DNA from: Hyphomonadaceae bacterium
GTDB lineage: Bacteria > Pseudomonadota > Alphaproteobacteria > Caulobacterales > Aquidulcibacteraceae
Assembly: GCA_023384105.1 (NCBI GenBank)
Contig: JAHDXR010000007.1
Location: forward strand, 124,001 to 188,000
Length of the DNA stretch: 64,000 bases
Direction of reading: 5' to 3'
Part shown: piece after piece, positions 1 to 8,167 of the stretch
How positions within the stretch are numbered: the first letter of the stretch is position 1
How the letters are laid out: every line of letters starts with the position of its first letter
The notes under the pieces: generated by a model
The model's database searches: none
What the model was told of the DNA's origin: nothing
What the model saw: the letters and a program-made list of their open reading frames with translations, nothing else
Position numbers and translations under genes: made by a program

Positions 1-182
1 GCTCGCGCGACCTGTTCCGCAGTTCCTTCGCGCTGGAGCGCGAATTCGGCCCCCACCACGCGCTGCAACTCTATTGGGCGCATATGAGCCACGGCCAGAT
101 CCTCGACACCGGCCGCAATCAGGGGCTGGATTTCGTCGGCCTGCGCTATCTCTACCGGTTCGACGCGGACGCCGCAGATTAA
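1..182 (+). CDS. PagL-like acyloxyacyl hydrolase, C-terminal fragment (cut by window edge)
   Basis: The reading frame is open from the window edge to a TAA at 180-182 and encodes about 59 residues. They align closely with the last residues of the next gene: both contain SRDLFR, the segment MSHGQIL or LSHGQIL, and GRNQGLD, followed by a closing beta strand rich in Tyr and Arg. In the PagL family the catalytic His and Ser lie in an H-x-S motif; here it reads H-M-S. The fragment is therefore the end of an outer-membrane lipid A 3-O-deacylase-like barrel and a tandem paralogue of the next gene. The start and signal peptide lie outside the window. Confidence 0.75.
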   Translation, partial: SRDLFRSSFALEREFGPHHALQLYWAHMSHGQILDTGRNQGLDFVGLRYLYRFDADAAD

Positions 183-239
183 CCCGCTTTCATCGGTTCC
201 CTCCGCGCGCTAGGCTCGACGCGCCTTGGGGGAGAATCG

Positions 240-824
240 ATGCGGGGAGCGGCGGCAGGGCTGGCGGTCTGCGGCGCGGCCATGATGTTGGCGCCGCAAG
301 CGCGCGCCGGCGTGGACGAGGTCCACGCTGGCGTCATGCAGCACAACATCTGCGTCACCAATTGCAAGAACGCCGACAAGGAAGACGGCCCCAACATCGA
401 ACTGCAGCTTTCCTTCGACTCGCCCGGCTTCCTGAACTGGGCCGGTTCGCCGCAGCCCTACATCGTGGCCTCGTTCAATACCGGGGGCGACACCAGCTTC
501 GCCGGTTTCGGCCTCGAATGGCGGTGGAATTTCGCCGAGAACTGGGCGCTGCAGCCGGGCGTCGGCTACGTGGTGCACGACGGCGAACTGGAGAACCCGT
601 ATCCGGGCGGCGGCCCGGACGGGGTGGCGTTCGCAGCCGAGCACGTCCTGTACGGCTCACGCGATCTGTTCCGCACCTCGCTTGGCCTCACCTACGATGT
701 CGAGGGGCCGTATGAAGCCCAGCTGCTCTACGAACATCTGAGCCACGGCCAAATTCTCGGCGAGGGCCGCAACCAGGGCCTCGACCAGATCGGCGTCCGG
801 ATCGGCTACCGGTTCGGCGGCTGA
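240..824 (+). CDS. PagL-like lipid A 3-O-deacylase (acyloxyacyl hydrolase)
   Basis: This 194-residue protein has an N-terminal signal peptide (MRGAAAGLAVCGAAMM, cleavage near ARAG) followed by a small barrel-like sequence of alternating aromatic and polar residues. Near the C-terminus YEHLSHGQIL carries the H-x-S pair used by PagL, and NQGLD supplies an acidic residue where PagL has its Glu, although the spacing is two residues longer. The last residue group (GYRFGG) is a typical membrane strand. Known PagL enzymes remove the 3-O acyl chain of lipid A at the outer leaflet of the outer membrane. The start was chosen because it directly precedes the signal peptide, with GGGGGA about 6 bases upstream. 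The same family is encoded immediately upstream. Confidence 0.75.
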   Translation: MRGAAAGLAVCGAAMMLAPQARAGVDEVHAGVMQHNICVTNCKNADKEDGPNIELQLSFDSPGFLNWAGSPQPYIVASFNTGGDTSFAGFGLEWRWNFAENWALQPGVGYVVHDGELENPYPGGGPDGVAFAAEHVLYGSRDLFRTSLGLTYDVEGPYEAQLLYEHLSHGQILGEGRNQGLDQIGVRIGYRFGG

Positions 825-926
825 GCTGTTCCGCCGCTGCCGTTTTGGCCGCGCAATGCTTGCGTGAATCCATGATTGGGGCCAGGAAACCGCACGGCGG
901 GCGGATGGGCCCGGCGAGGAGTTTCC

Positions 927-2216
927 ATGTCTGCTGTGGTGGTCGTCGGCGCTCAGTGGGGCGACGAAGGCAAGGGCAAGATCGTCGACTGGCTGTGTAA
1001 CCGCGCCGATGTCGTGGTGCGGTTCCAGGGCGGGCATAACGCCGGCCACACGCTGGTGGTCGGCAATGTCACCTACAAGCTGGCGCTGCTGCCGTCCGGC
1101 GTGGTGCAGGGCAAGCTCTCGATTATCGGCAACGGCGTCGTCGTCGATCCGTGGGCGCTGGCCGGCGAGATCGAGAAGATCGAAGCGCAAGGGGTGAAGA
1201 TCTCGCCGGAAAAGCTGGTGCTGTCGGACCAGGCCTGCCTCATCCTGCCGTTCCACCGCGACCTCGACGCCGCGCGCGAAGCCCAGGCCGGCGCCGCCTC
1301 GATCGGCACCACCAAGCGCGGCATCGGCCCGGCCTACGAAGACAAGGTGGGCCGCCGCGCGCTGCGCGTCGCCGATCTCGCCGATCCGGACGCGATCGCC
1401 TGGAAGATCGAGCGCCTCACCGCGCACCACAACGCGCTGCGCAAGGGGCTCGATCTGCCCGAGATCGACGTGCCCGCGCTGAAGCGCGAACTGGCCGAGA
1501 TCGCGCCGAAAGTGCTGCCGTATGCGCGCCCGGCGTGGCGCGTGCTCAATGCCGCGTTCGAGGATTCCAAGCGCGTGCTGTTCGAGGGCGCGCAGGGCGT
1601 GCTGCTCGACGTCGACCACGGCACCTATCCGTTCGTCACCTCGTCGAACGTCGTTGCAGGGCAGGCGGCGGCGGGTTCCGGCGTCGGCCCGCGCGCGATC
1701 ACCTACGTGCTCGGCCTCGTGAAGGCCTACACGACCCGCGTCGGCAGCGGCCCGTTCCCCACCGAACTCGACGACGACACGGGCGGAAGGCTCGCGCAGA
1801 TCGGCCACGAAGTCGGCACCAATACCGGCCGTGCGCGCCGCTGCGGCTGGTTCGATTCCGTGCTGGTGCGCCAGTCGGTGGCGCTGTCCGGCGCCGATGG
1901 CGTGGCGCTTACCAAGCTCGACGTGCTCGACACGTTCGGCGAGATCAAGATCTGCACCGGCTACAAGCTCGGCGGCAAGACGATCGACTACCTGCCGGCC
2001 AGCGTGAAGGAGCAGGCCGCGTGCGAGCCGATCTATGAGACGATGGAAGGCTGGGTGGAAAACACGCGCGGCATCCGCTCCTCGCGCGACCTGCCGGCCA
2101 AGGCGATCAAATACATCCGCCGCATCGAGGAACTGATCGGCTGCCCGGCGGCGCTGGTCTCCACCAGCCCCGAGCGCGACGACGTCATCCTGATGCGCGA
2201 TCCGTTCAAGGCCTAG
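927..2216 (+). CDS. purA: Adenylosuccinate synthetase
   Basis: PurA joins IMP and aspartate using GTP to make adenylosuccinate, the first committed step to AMP in the cytoplasm. The N-terminus has the P-loop-like [11 protein letters not shown] with the catalytic Asp, followed by [10 protein letters not shown] with the catalytic His. Later [32 protein letters not shown] and the C-terminal guanine-binding LTKLDVLD are all present. The length of 429 residues is normal for the family. An upstream in-frame ATG at 876 is open, but the ATG at 927 was chosen because AGGAG lies 6 bases before it and the protein then starts at the conserved first strand. It stands alone, with no other purine genes nearby. 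Confidence 0.97.
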   Translation: MSAVVVVGAQWGDEGKGKIVDWLCNRADVVVRFQGGHNAGHTLVVGNVTYKLALLPSGVVQGKLSIIGNGVVVDPWALAGEIEKIEAQGVKISPEKLVLSDQACLILPFHRDLDAAREAQAGAASIGTTKRGIGPAYEDKVGRRALRVADLADPDAIAWKIERLTAHHNALRKGLDLPEIDVPALKRELAEIAPKVLPYARPAWRVLNAAFEDSKRVLFEGAQGVLLDVDHGTYPFVTSSNVVAGQAAAGSGVGPRAITYVLGLVKAYTTRVGSGPFPTELDDDTGGRLAQIGHEVGTNTGRARRCGWFDSVLVRQSVALSGADGVALTKLDVLDTFGEIKICTGYKLGGKTIDYLPASVKEQAACEPIYETMEGWVENTRGIRSSRDLPAKAIKYIRRIEELIGCPAALVSTSPERDDVILMRDPFKA

Positions 2217-2257
2217 CAAGCGGCAGGACAATAGAGGAGCTCATCGCGCGAGCTTTG

Positions 2258-2284
2258 TTGACACCGCCGCCTCCCGCCTATTGC
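2258..2284 (+). promoter_or_regulatory. Possible promoter of the Yip1 gene pair
   Basis: TTGACA (2258-2263) and TATTGC (2279-2284) are 15 bases apart and lie 20-46 bases upstream of the first Yip1 gene. The -35 is perfect but the -10 and spacing are only fair, so this is a weak call. Confidence 0.3.
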
Positions 2285-2303
2285 CTGTCGCCCGGAGATC
2301 TGA

Positions 2304-2945
2304 ATGTCGCCCGACAACGAGAACGAACCGCGCGGCGGGCGCCGCTTTTCCGTCGAGGACGCCCGCGCCCGCGCCGAGCAGGCGTACCGCAAGTCTGAGT
2401 TCATCCTGTCGCGCGCCTACGGCTTGTTGCGCGAGCCGGACAAGGAGTGGCGTCAGATCAAGGCCGAAGCGACGACGATTCCGAACATCCTGCTCGGCTA
2501 CGTCGCCCCGCTCGCCGCCATTCCGCCGGTCTGCGATCTGATCGGTTCGACGCTGTTCAACCGGCTGCTGGTGATCGAGCCGGGCGAAGCGCTCATCCGC
2601 GCCGTCGTGACCTGGGTCGTCACGGTCGCGCTGGTGTTCCTGCTCGGCTTGCTGATCAACGCGCTCGCCGATCAGTTCGAAGCCGACCGCGACGAACTCG
2701 GGGCGCAGAAGATCGCCGCCTACTCGCTGACGCCGGCGTTCCTGTCCGGCGTGTTCTCGCTTTGGCCGCCGCTCTGGTGGCTGTCGCTGTTCGCACTCGC
2801 GGCGATGGTTTTCATCATGTACCGCGGCCTGCCGATCCTGATGAAGGCGCCGCAGGAGCGGGCGCTCAGCTATGCCGCCACCGTAACGATCGCCGGCATG
2901 GTGGCGGGCATCATCCTGTTCTCGCTCGCAAGCTGCGTGGGCTGA
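2304..2945 (+). CDS. Yip1-family membrane protein A
   Basis: The protein has 213 residues with a charged cytoplasmic N-terminus of about 45 residues and then about five hydrophobic segments. The pattern of Yip1 proteins is visible: an amphipathic stretch with EPDKEWRQIKAE, then GYVAPLAAIPPVCDLIG, and a central loop (ADQFEADRDELGAQKIAAYSLTP) typical of the family. In eukaryotes Yip1 proteins work in membrane trafficking; the bacterial role is unknown. It is followed 43 bases later by a second gene of the same family, so the two are probably co-transcribed and may form a hetero-oligomer, which is inference. Confidence 0.85.
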   Translation: MSPDNENEPRGGRRFSVEDARARAEQAYRKSEFILSRAYGLLREPDKEWRQIKAEATTIPNILLGYVAPLAAIPPVCDLIGSTLFNRLLVIEPGEALIRAVVTWVVTVALVFLLGLLINALADQFEADRDELGAQKIAAYSLTPAFLSGVFSLWPPLWWLSLFALAAMVFIMYRGLPILMKAPQERALSYAATVTIAGMVAGIILFSLASCVG

Positions 2946-2988
2946 GCTTAGCATTCCCCGGCGGAATCACCGAGCCGGGGAGGGCTTC

Positions 2989-3618
2989 ATGACCATCGAT
3001 CCTAGCAATGTCGGCGGTTCGCCGTTGGTCGCGCGCGTCAAGAACATCATCCTGCAGCCCAAGGCGGAGTGGGAGCGCATCGAGACCGAGGGCGCCGACC
3101 TGCGCTCGCTGTATGTCGGCTACGTGGTTCCGTTGGCGGCGATCGCCGCGGTCTGCGCCACGATCGGGCTCTTGCTGTTCAGCTGGGGCATGGGCGGTTT
3201 CTTCATCCGCCTCAACCCGCTGCAAGCCGTGATCAGCGGCCTGTTCCAGTTCGTGATGGCGATTGCCTGCGTCTACGCGACGGGCTTCATCGTCAACGTT
3301 CTCGCGCCAAGCTTCGGCGCGCGGCAGGATGAGCTGCAGGCGCACAAGGTCGCCGTATACGGCTCGACGGCGGGCCTGCTGGCCGGCGTGTTCTCGATCC
3401 ATCCGCTGTTGGCGATCCTGGGCCTCGTCGGTCTCTACTCGTTCGTGCTGCTCTGGTTCGGCTTGGAGAGACTGATGAAGGCGCCGGAGGACAAGCGCGT
3501 CATCTATTATGCGGCGGTGATCGGGATCGCCATCGTCGCCGGCTTTGTGATCTCGCTGGTGCTCGGCGTCGTGCGCGCGTCGATGCTGGGAACCGTCGGC
3601 GGCATGCCGCCGTTCTGA
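2989..3618 (+). CDS. Yip1-family membrane protein B
   Basis: This 209-residue protein is a paralogue of the preceding gene and shares the features PKAEWERIETEGA, GYVVPLAAIAAVC and SFGARQDELQAHKVAVYGSTA. It has about five transmembrane segments and a short N-terminus. GGGGAGGGC precedes the ATG by a few bases, a good ribosome site. Function is unknown in bacteria; the membrane location is clear from hydrophobicity. The two genes probably arose by tandem duplication and then diverged. Confidence 0.85.
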   Translation: MTIDPSNVGGSPLVARVKNIILQPKAEWERIETEGADLRSLYVGYVVPLAAIAAVCATIGLLLFSWGMGGFFIRLNPLQAVISGLFQFVMAIACVYATGFIVNVLAPSFGARQDELQAHKVAVYGSTAGLLAGVFSIHPLLAILGLVGLYSFVLLWFGLERLMKAPEDKRVIYYAAVIGIAIVAGFVISLVLGVVRASMLGTVGGMPPF

Positions 3619-3747
3619 CCTGACCCAGGTCGATTGATCTCGCGCAATGAGGTCTCGCGCCAGCTGCGGCATGGTGAACATTCATCATGCCCGGCTTGGC
3701 GCCGTGACGAGCGATCCGGGCGCCGTTGTTAGCCTACGGAAGACGCC

Positions 3748-4074
3748 ATGACCGCAAAACGTTCAAGCGGCGCCCAAGCAGCGCCCGACAAGACGCCCTT
3801 CCTGTTCGCCGTGATGCCGAACCCGGCGATGCAGTCCTTCGTCGCCAGCCAGCGCGTTGCGTTGGAGGCGGCGCGCTTCTGGGCCCGGCGCATGCACGCC
3901 TACGCCGACCAGATGGAGACGCTGGCCTGCTGCACCAATCCGGATGACTTCGCCAAGGCGCAGACGCACTTCTTCGACCGGATGCGCGAGGACTATGCCG
4001 CCGAAACCAAGGCCATGAGCACGATCCTGGCGGCGCCGCGCCCAGAACAGGACGAGGACGCGCGCCGCCCATAA
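3748..4074 (+). CDS. Small phasin-like protein
   Basis: The 108-residue protein has a helical core beginning PNPAMQSFVASQRVALEAARFWARRMHAYADQ (positions about 28-60), followed by a segment with CTNPDDFAKAQ and a Phe/Asp/Tyr-rich stretch ending DYAAETKAM. This organisation, with a Pro-Asp-Asp turn between two amphipathic helices, resembles phasin-family proteins, which coat polyhydroxyalkanoate granules. There is no signal peptide. The window also encodes PHB regulator, thiolase and reductase genes, which supports a granule role, but this gene is not linked to them and other helical stress proteins share this look. Confidence 0.6.
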   Translation: MTAKRSSGAQAAPDKTPFLFAVMPNPAMQSFVASQRVALEAARFWARRMHAYADQMETLACCTNPDDFAKAQTHFFDRMREDYAAETKAMSTILAAPRPEQDEDARRP

Positions 4075-4209
4075 AGCTGCGCGCGACCCGTAATTGAGCT
4101 TTGCGCAGAGGAACGGCGCTGCGGCGAGAATTGGCAGCGTAGCGTTAATGCGCAGAAAGCGTTATGGATTCAGCTGAGTCTGCAGCCCGAACAGTCAGCA
4201 AATCCCGAG

Positions 4210-5460
4210 ATGGCGCTCCTCGCATTCCTGCCCGAAATCGCCGCGTTCCTGCTGCTCATCGGCATGGCGACGCAGCTGCCGCAGTTCGGCGCGATCATCG
4301 CGCTGGCGGAATTCGCGATCGTCGGGCTGCTGTTCGTGTTCCGGACGACGGCGTTCATCGAGGTGGTGCGGCGCTGGTGGTGGCTGTTGCTGATGCCAGC
4401 CATTGCGACGCTCTCCGGCTTCTGGTCGGACGCGCCGATGATCTCGTTCCGGTACGGCGCACAATACCTGTTCACCTGCATCATTGGCGTGCTGATCGCC
4501 TGCACCATGACGCCGCGCCGCTATGTACAGGTGCTGCTGGTCGCGCTGTTCGTGTTCTGCATCCTGTGCATCGTCAACGGGCGGCAAGGCACCTCGGCCG
4601 AGGGCTGGGTGCTGATCGGGCTCACCGGCTCGAAGAACCAGATGGCGTACGCCGCCCAGATCCTGATGCTGTCGGCGATCGCGGTGCTGCTGATGCGGAA
4701 CATGCCGCTGCAGCTGAAGGCCGTGGCGGTGCTTTCGCTGCCGCTGTCGGCGTATCTCGTCGCCGGCACCAACTCCGCCACTGCGGTGCTGATGGCGGTC
4801 GGCGGTTCGGCCGCGCTGATGGGGCTCTGGTGGGCGCAGCGGCTTCCGCCGGGCGGACGCCTGTGGGCGCTGATCGGCGCGCTCGTCGTTCTGTCGCCGC
4901 TCACGCTGCTGATTCCCGAGGCGATCGAGTTCATCGATCACTTTGTGTTCGGCACATTGGGCAAGGATCCGACGCTCACCGGCCGCACCACGCTGTGGGC
5001 GCACGCCGATGCGCTGATCGCCGAGCGGCCGCTCCTGGGCTACGGCTACCAGGCGATCTGGATGGGGGATTCCTCGGAAACCATCGGCCTCAAGCGGTTG
5101 ATGGGGGTCGAGGACGGACGCCAGTTTCATTTCCACCACGCCTTCCGCATTGTCGCCGTCGATACGGGGATGGTCGGCCTCGCCGCCTTCGTCGTCATGC
5201 TGCTGCTGGTGGGCTTCGCCGGGCTGAAGCAATTGCTGCTGCGGCCGCGGGTGGAGACCTCGTTCTTCTTCCTGATTTTCGCGCTGATGGTCGCGCGCGC
5301 ATTCACCGACGCGATCATCGGCCCGTTCTCGATGCATACGCTGCTGTTTTTCGCGGCCTGCGTCTATGCGTTCTGGGGCATGCAGCCGGCGGAAGAGGCG
5401 GCGCCCGAGCAAGCGCCGGAGGCGTGGCGCGCCCGGCGTCCCGCCACGCCCGCCTACTGA
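4210..5460 (+). CDS. O-antigen ligase / ExoQ-like polysaccharide polymerase family protein
   Basis: The protein has 416 residues and ten or more hydrophobic segments. Motifs of the WaaL/Wzy/ExoQ superfamily are present: TGSKNQMAYAAQ near residue 137, a periplasmic segment with TGRTTLWAHADALIAERP and LLGYGYQAIW, and a His-containing loop (FHFHHAFRIV). These proteins move lipid-linked glycans at the periplasmic face of the inner membrane. Whether this one ligates O-antigen, polymerises exopolysaccharide or modifies another glycan cannot be read from sequence, and no polysaccharide genes are adjacent. The ATG at 4210 has no strong ribosome site. Confidence 0.8.
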   Translation: MALLAFLPEIAAFLLLIGMATQLPQFGAIIALAEFAIVGLLFVFRTTAFIEVVRRWWWLLLMPAIATLSGFWSDAPMISFRYGAQYLFTCIIGVLIACTMTPRRYVQVLLVALFVFCILCIVNGRQGTSAEGWVLIGLTGSKNQMAYAAQILMLSAIAVLLMRNMPLQLKAVAVLSLPLSAYLVAGTNSATAVLMAVGGSAALMGLWWAQRLPPGGRLWALIGALVVLSPLTLLIPEAIEFIDHFVFGTLGKDPTLTGRTTLWAHADALIAERPLLGYGYQAIWMGDSSETIGLKRLMGVEDGRQFHFHHAFRIVAVDTGMVGLAAFVVMLLLVGFAGLKQLLLRPRVETSFFFLIFALMVARAFTDAIIGPFSMHTLLFFAACVYAFWGMQPAEEAAPEQAPEAWRARRPATPAY

Positions 5461-5508
5461 AGCACGGCCTATGGACCGCCGACGGGGACGCCAGCGGTCC
5501 GTGCTTCA
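5458..5508. terminator. Bidirectional stem-loop between convergent genes
   Basis: TGAAGCACGG (5458-5467) is complementary to CCGTGCTTCA (5499-5508), and inside it GGACCGC pairs with GCGGTCC. The hairpin starts on the stop codon of the ligase-like gene and lies just beyond the rpoH stop, so it may terminate both. The inner part resembles the GGACCGCCGG repeat found elsewhere in the window. Confidence 0.6.
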
Positions 5509-5513
5509 GCGTT

Positions 5514-6428
5514 TCAGGCCTCGGCTTCGGCCAGCAGGCCGCGCGCGGCGGCTTGTTTCTTCATCGCCTTCTGCAGCTTCTCGAACGCGCGCACCTCGAT
5601 CTGGCGCACCCGCTCGCGGCTGACGCCGTATTCCTTGGAGAGGTCTTCCAAGGTGGCCGGCTCGTCCTTCAGGCGCCGCTCCTGGATGATGTGGCGCTCG
5701 CGCTCGTTCAACTCGCTCATGGCTGATTGCAAGAGCTCCATGCGCGCGCTGAACTCTTCGCTCTCGGCGAGGCGGGTTTCCTGGTTGCCTTCGGTCTGGT
5801 CGTCGGCCAGCCAGTCCATCCACTCGCTTTCGCCGTCGCCGCCCGCGCCGCCGATCGGCGCGTTGAGGCTCGCGTCGCCGCCGCCCGAGAGGCGCCGGTT
5901 CATCGAGATCACTTCGTCTTCGGTGACAGCGAGCTTGTGAGCGATGGTCTTGACGTGCTCGGGGCGCAGATCGCCTTCCTCAAGCGCGGCCATTTCGCCC
6001 TTCAGCCGGCGCAGGTTGAAGAACAGCTTCTTCTGCGCCGCCGTAGTGCCCATCTTCACCAGGCTCCACGAGCGCAGGATGTATTCCTGGATTGAGGCGC
6101 GGATCCACCACATCGCGTAAGTCGCGAGGCGGAACCCCTTGTCCGGATCGAACTTCTTCACCGCCTGCATCAGGCCGACATTGCCTTCGGAGATCACTTC
6201 GCCGATCGGCAGGCCGTAGCCGCGGTAGCCCATGGCGATCTTCGCCACCAGGCGCAGGTGCGACGTCACCAGCTTGTGCGCCGCCTCGGTGTCCTCGTGC
6301 TCCTGCCAGCGCTTGGCCAGCATGAACTCTTCCTCCTTCGCGAGCATGGGAAACTTCCGGATCTCGGAGAGATACCGTTGCAGTCCTTGCTCAGGAGACA
6401 GGGCGAGCGTCAGCGCGGTTGAAGCCAT
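5514..6428 (-). CDS. rpoH: RNA polymerase heat-shock sigma factor (sigma-32)
   Basis: This 304-residue sigma-70 family protein has region 2 with ISEGNVGLMQAVKKFDPDKGFRLATYAMWWIRASIQEYILRSW, the -10 binding and core-binding helices. The RpoH box follows as QKKLFFNLRRLKG, which is diagnostic for sigma-32. Region 4 ends with TLEDLSKEYGVSRERVRQIEVRAFEKLQKAM, the -35 recognition helix. In alphaproteobacteria it directs transcription of chaperone and protease genes under heat stress. Region 2 lacks the nonconserved insertion of sigma-70. The gene follows a pseudouridine synthase on the same strand after about 550 bp, long enough to contain its own promoters. Confidence 0.97.
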   Translation of the reverse strand: MASTALTLALSPEQGLQRYLSEIRKFPMLAKEEEFMLAKRWQEHEDTEAAHKLVTSHLRLVAKIAMGYRGYGLPIGEVISEGNVGLMQAVKKFDPDKGFRLATYAMWWIRASIQEYILRSWSLVKMGTTAAQKKLFFNLRRLKGEMAALEEGDLRPEHVKTIAHKLAVTEDEVISMNRRLSGGGDASLNAPIGGAGGDGESEWMDWLADDQTEGNQETRLAESEEFSARMELLQSAMSELNERERHIIQERRLKDEPATLEDLSKEYGVSRERVRQIEVRAFEKLQKAMKKQAAARGLLAEAEA

Positions 6429-6681
6429 GATGTGTTTTGAACCCCTCGTGCGGCGGGTCGTTTCCGGCCTCTCCCTGACTTGCGGCCAAGGAGCGGCGCC
6501 GGATGCGCCGCGATGCTCAATATAGGGAGCCGTTCAAGCCCCCGCCGCGACCGCCAGATGACGATTTCGCGACCGATGAGAACATATCATGAACTAAGTG
6601 ATTCGCAAGGTGAAATGAAAACAAAGTCTAGTCCGAAAATGCGGAACATTTGAGGATAGGACGCATAGCTAGTGGCCGGCG

Positions 6682-6840
6682 CTAGTCCGCGACCGCTGGC
6701 GGGCGCCTCAACGTTTCGGCTGCGGCCCAAACGCAGAACCCGGCCGCCAGAGCCGCCAGTCCCCGCCGCAGCGCCAGGTCGAATGCGCTGAGATAGACCG
6801 GCTCGGTCGCGCCCATCGTCTGCAGCCAAGCCCCGAACAC
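6682..6840 (-). CDS. Possible 52-residue protein, or second half of a broken gene
   Basis: From a GTG at 6838-6840 the frame encodes 52 residues with a hydrophobic centre (ALRRGLAALAAGFCVWAAAE), ending at TAG 6682-6684. It is in the same frame as the segment at 6841-6945, separated only by the TAG at 6841-6843, with no ribosome site before the GTG. Composition looks protein-like, with few Arg runs compared with the other two frames. It may be a genuine small membrane protein, or the remainder of a longer gene stopped by an amber codon. I do not recognise a family. Confidence 0.3.
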   Translation of the reverse strand: MFGAWLQTMGATEPVYLSAFDLALRRGLAALAAGFCVWAAAETLRRPPAVAD

Positions 6841-6945
6841 CTAGCCCCGGCCGCTGTCGGGCCCGCGCGGCAGCATATGGAACATCCGCGCCTCGTTGAG
6901 CGCGAATACGAGCGGGCCGAGCACCGACGCGAGCCGCTGGCGCAT
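6841..6945 (-). CDS. Possible 34-residue protein, or first half of a broken gene
   Basis: The ATG at 6943-6945 opens a 34-residue frame (MRQRLASVLGPLVFALNEAR and onward) that ends in TAG at 6841-6843. It begins about 40 bases after the stop of the upstream pseudouridine synthase gene, as expected for a downstream operon member. The same frame continues past the TAG for another 52 codons. No known family is recognised and the segment is short, so confidence is low. Confidence 0.3.
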   Translation of the reverse strand: MRQRLASVLGPLVFALNEARMFHMLPRGPDSGRG

Positions 6946-6983
6946 GTTCCCGGCATGGAACTCAGAGTTATTCCGGGCGTGGG

Positions 6984-8021
6984 CTAGAGCCGGCGCAGAA
7001 CGTCGATCATCGCCGCCATGTCGTCGGGAATTTTGCTTTCGAAGCGAAGCTCTTCGCCGGTGATCGGATGCGTGAACCCCAGCACCGCCGCGTGCAGCGC
7101 CTGGCGCGGGAAGGCGGCAACGGCCGCGGCGGCTTCCTCCGCGTGCGGGCCTTCGGCCTTGAACGCGCGCTGCTTGCCGTAAAGCGGATCGCCGACCAGC
7201 GGGCAGCCGAGATGCGCAAGGTGGGCGCGGATCTGGTGCGTGCGCCCGGTGTGGAGCCGGCATTCCAAGAGCGCCGCCGCCGCGCGGCCCGCGGACGCGC
7301 CCGCCTGCTGGCCGTAGCTTTCGATGGTCCAGTATTGCGTGATCGCGTGCTTTCCCGCTTCGCTGTCGGGATCGCGCACGACCACGTATTTGCGCCGGTC
7401 CTCGTTCGAGCGCGCGAGGCGGTTCTCGATCGTGGCGCTGCGTTCGCGCGGCGCGCCGCGCGTGACGGCGTAATACACGCGTTCGAGGTCGTGCCTGGCG
7501 AACAGCGCCGCCAGGCCCCGATGCGCCGCATCGTGCTTGGCGACGACGACGAGGCCGGTCGTATCCTTGTCGATGCGGTGCACGACGCCGGGACGCGCCA
7601 CGCCGCCAATGCCGGAGAGGCTGTCGCCGCAATGGGCGAGCAGGGCGTTCACCAGCGTGCCGCGCATCGAGCCGGGCGCAGGATGCATCGCCATCCCCGC
7701 CGCCTTGTCGACGACGACCAGATGTTCGTCCTCGAACACGACGTCGAGCGGGATCGCCTCCGGCTGCGGCGCGGCCGGCGCCGGCGGCGGCAGCACCAGT
7801 TCATAGACCGCGCCCGGCCGCGGCTTGTCTTTCGACTGCGTCACCGGCTGGCCGTCGGCGCTGAGCTTGCCCGCGCCGATCAGCCCCTGCACGCGCGAGC
7901 GCGAGAGGTCCGGCCACAGTTTCGCCAGCCAGGCGTCCACGCGATCGCCCGCGGCCTCATCGGCCACGGCGGTGCGGATTTCGCAGGACTCCGCCTCATC
8001 GAATTCCTCGCTGGTGCTCAC
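6984..8021 (-). CDS. rluD: RluA-family 23S rRNA pseudouridine synthase (RluD-like)
   Basis: The protein has 345 residues. An S4 RNA-binding domain covers about residues 25-75 (RVDAWLAKLWPDLSRSRVQGLI), followed by the pseudouridine synthase fold. Motif II reads HRIDKDTTG at about 148-156, with Asp151 as the catalytic nucleophile; GRTHQIRAHLAHLGCPLVGDPLYG is the RluA-type C-terminal signature. Enzymes with this layout isomerise uridines in helix 69 of 23S rRNA (RluD) or nearby sites; which site is modified here is inferred only from the S4 domain and length. A Gly/Ala-rich insert near residue 245 is unusual. The gene faces away from the TonB receptor gene. Confidence 0.9.
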   Translation of the reverse strand: MSTSEEFDEAESCEIRTAVADEAAGDRVDAWLAKLWPDLSRSRVQGLIGAGKLSADGQPVTQSKDKPRPGAVYELVLPPPAPAAPQPEAIPLDVVFEDEHLVVVDKAAGMAMHPAPGSMRGTLVNALLAHCGDSLSGIGGVARPGVVHRIDKDTTGLVVVAKHDAAHRGLAALFARHDLERVYYAVTRGAPRERSATIENRLARSNEDRRKYVVVRDPDSEAGKHAITQYWTIESYGQQAGASAGRAAAALLECRLHTGRTHQIRAHLAHLGCPLVGDPLYGKQRAFKAEGPHAEEAAAAVAAFPRQALHAAVLGFTHPITGEELRFESKIPDDMAAMIDVLRRL

Positions 8022-8092
8022 TCGTATTCCCTTGCCGCATCTGCGTGGCGGCGGCGCAACGGCGCTACATGCGCACTTCCGATTTCAACACA

Positions 8093-8121
8093 AGCTCACG
8101 CAAGCGTCACATAAGTGTAAT
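8093..8121 (+). promoter_or_regulatory. Pho-box-like direct repeats upstream of TonB receptor
   Basis: Three 7-mers, AGCTCAC (8093-8099), GCGTCAC (8104-8110) and GTGTAAT (8115-8121), recur with an exact 11-bp period, the layout of PhoB boxes (CTGTCAT units). Each unit matches only 4-5 of 7 consensus positions. Two phosphoesterase genes follow the receptor, which fits phosphate control, but this is inference. Confidence 0.4.
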
Positions 8122-8130
8122 CGAGATTAC
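8117..8130. promoter_or_regulatory. Palindromic operator candidate
   Basis: GTAATC and GATTAC form a perfect 6-bp inverted repeat with a 2-bp spacer, about 40 bp before the receptor start, immediately followed by TTACGTAA (8127-8134), itself a perfect palindrome. The position suits a repressor or activator site; the binding protein is unknown. Confidence 0.35.
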
Positions 8131-8167
8131 GTAACTCGCGCCGCACGGCAACAGGGCGGGGGTTCGA

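Larger units (their letters stand above)
6429..6983. other. rpoH upstream region with no confident gene
   Basis: This 555-bp stretch separates rpoH from the pseudouridine synthase gene. The 250 bp nearest rpoH are relatively AT-rich for this genome and probably hold its promoters: read on the minus strand, CCCTATATT at 6519-6527 resembles an alphaproteobacterial heat-shock -10 element, but I find no well-spaced -35. The distal half holds two short coding-like segments, listed separately. Confidence 0.45.

Noticed and set aside
657-2231. Long minus-strand open frame opposite purA
   Set aside because: High GC content removes stop codons from antisense frames. The translation is Arg, Ala and His-rich low-complexity sequence with no family motif, while purA is certain.
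6587-6829. 80-codon minus-strand frame upstream of rpoH
   Set aside because: It is Arg/Gly-rich in its first half and changes character in the AT-rich rpoH upstream region. The neighbouring frame looks more protein-like.
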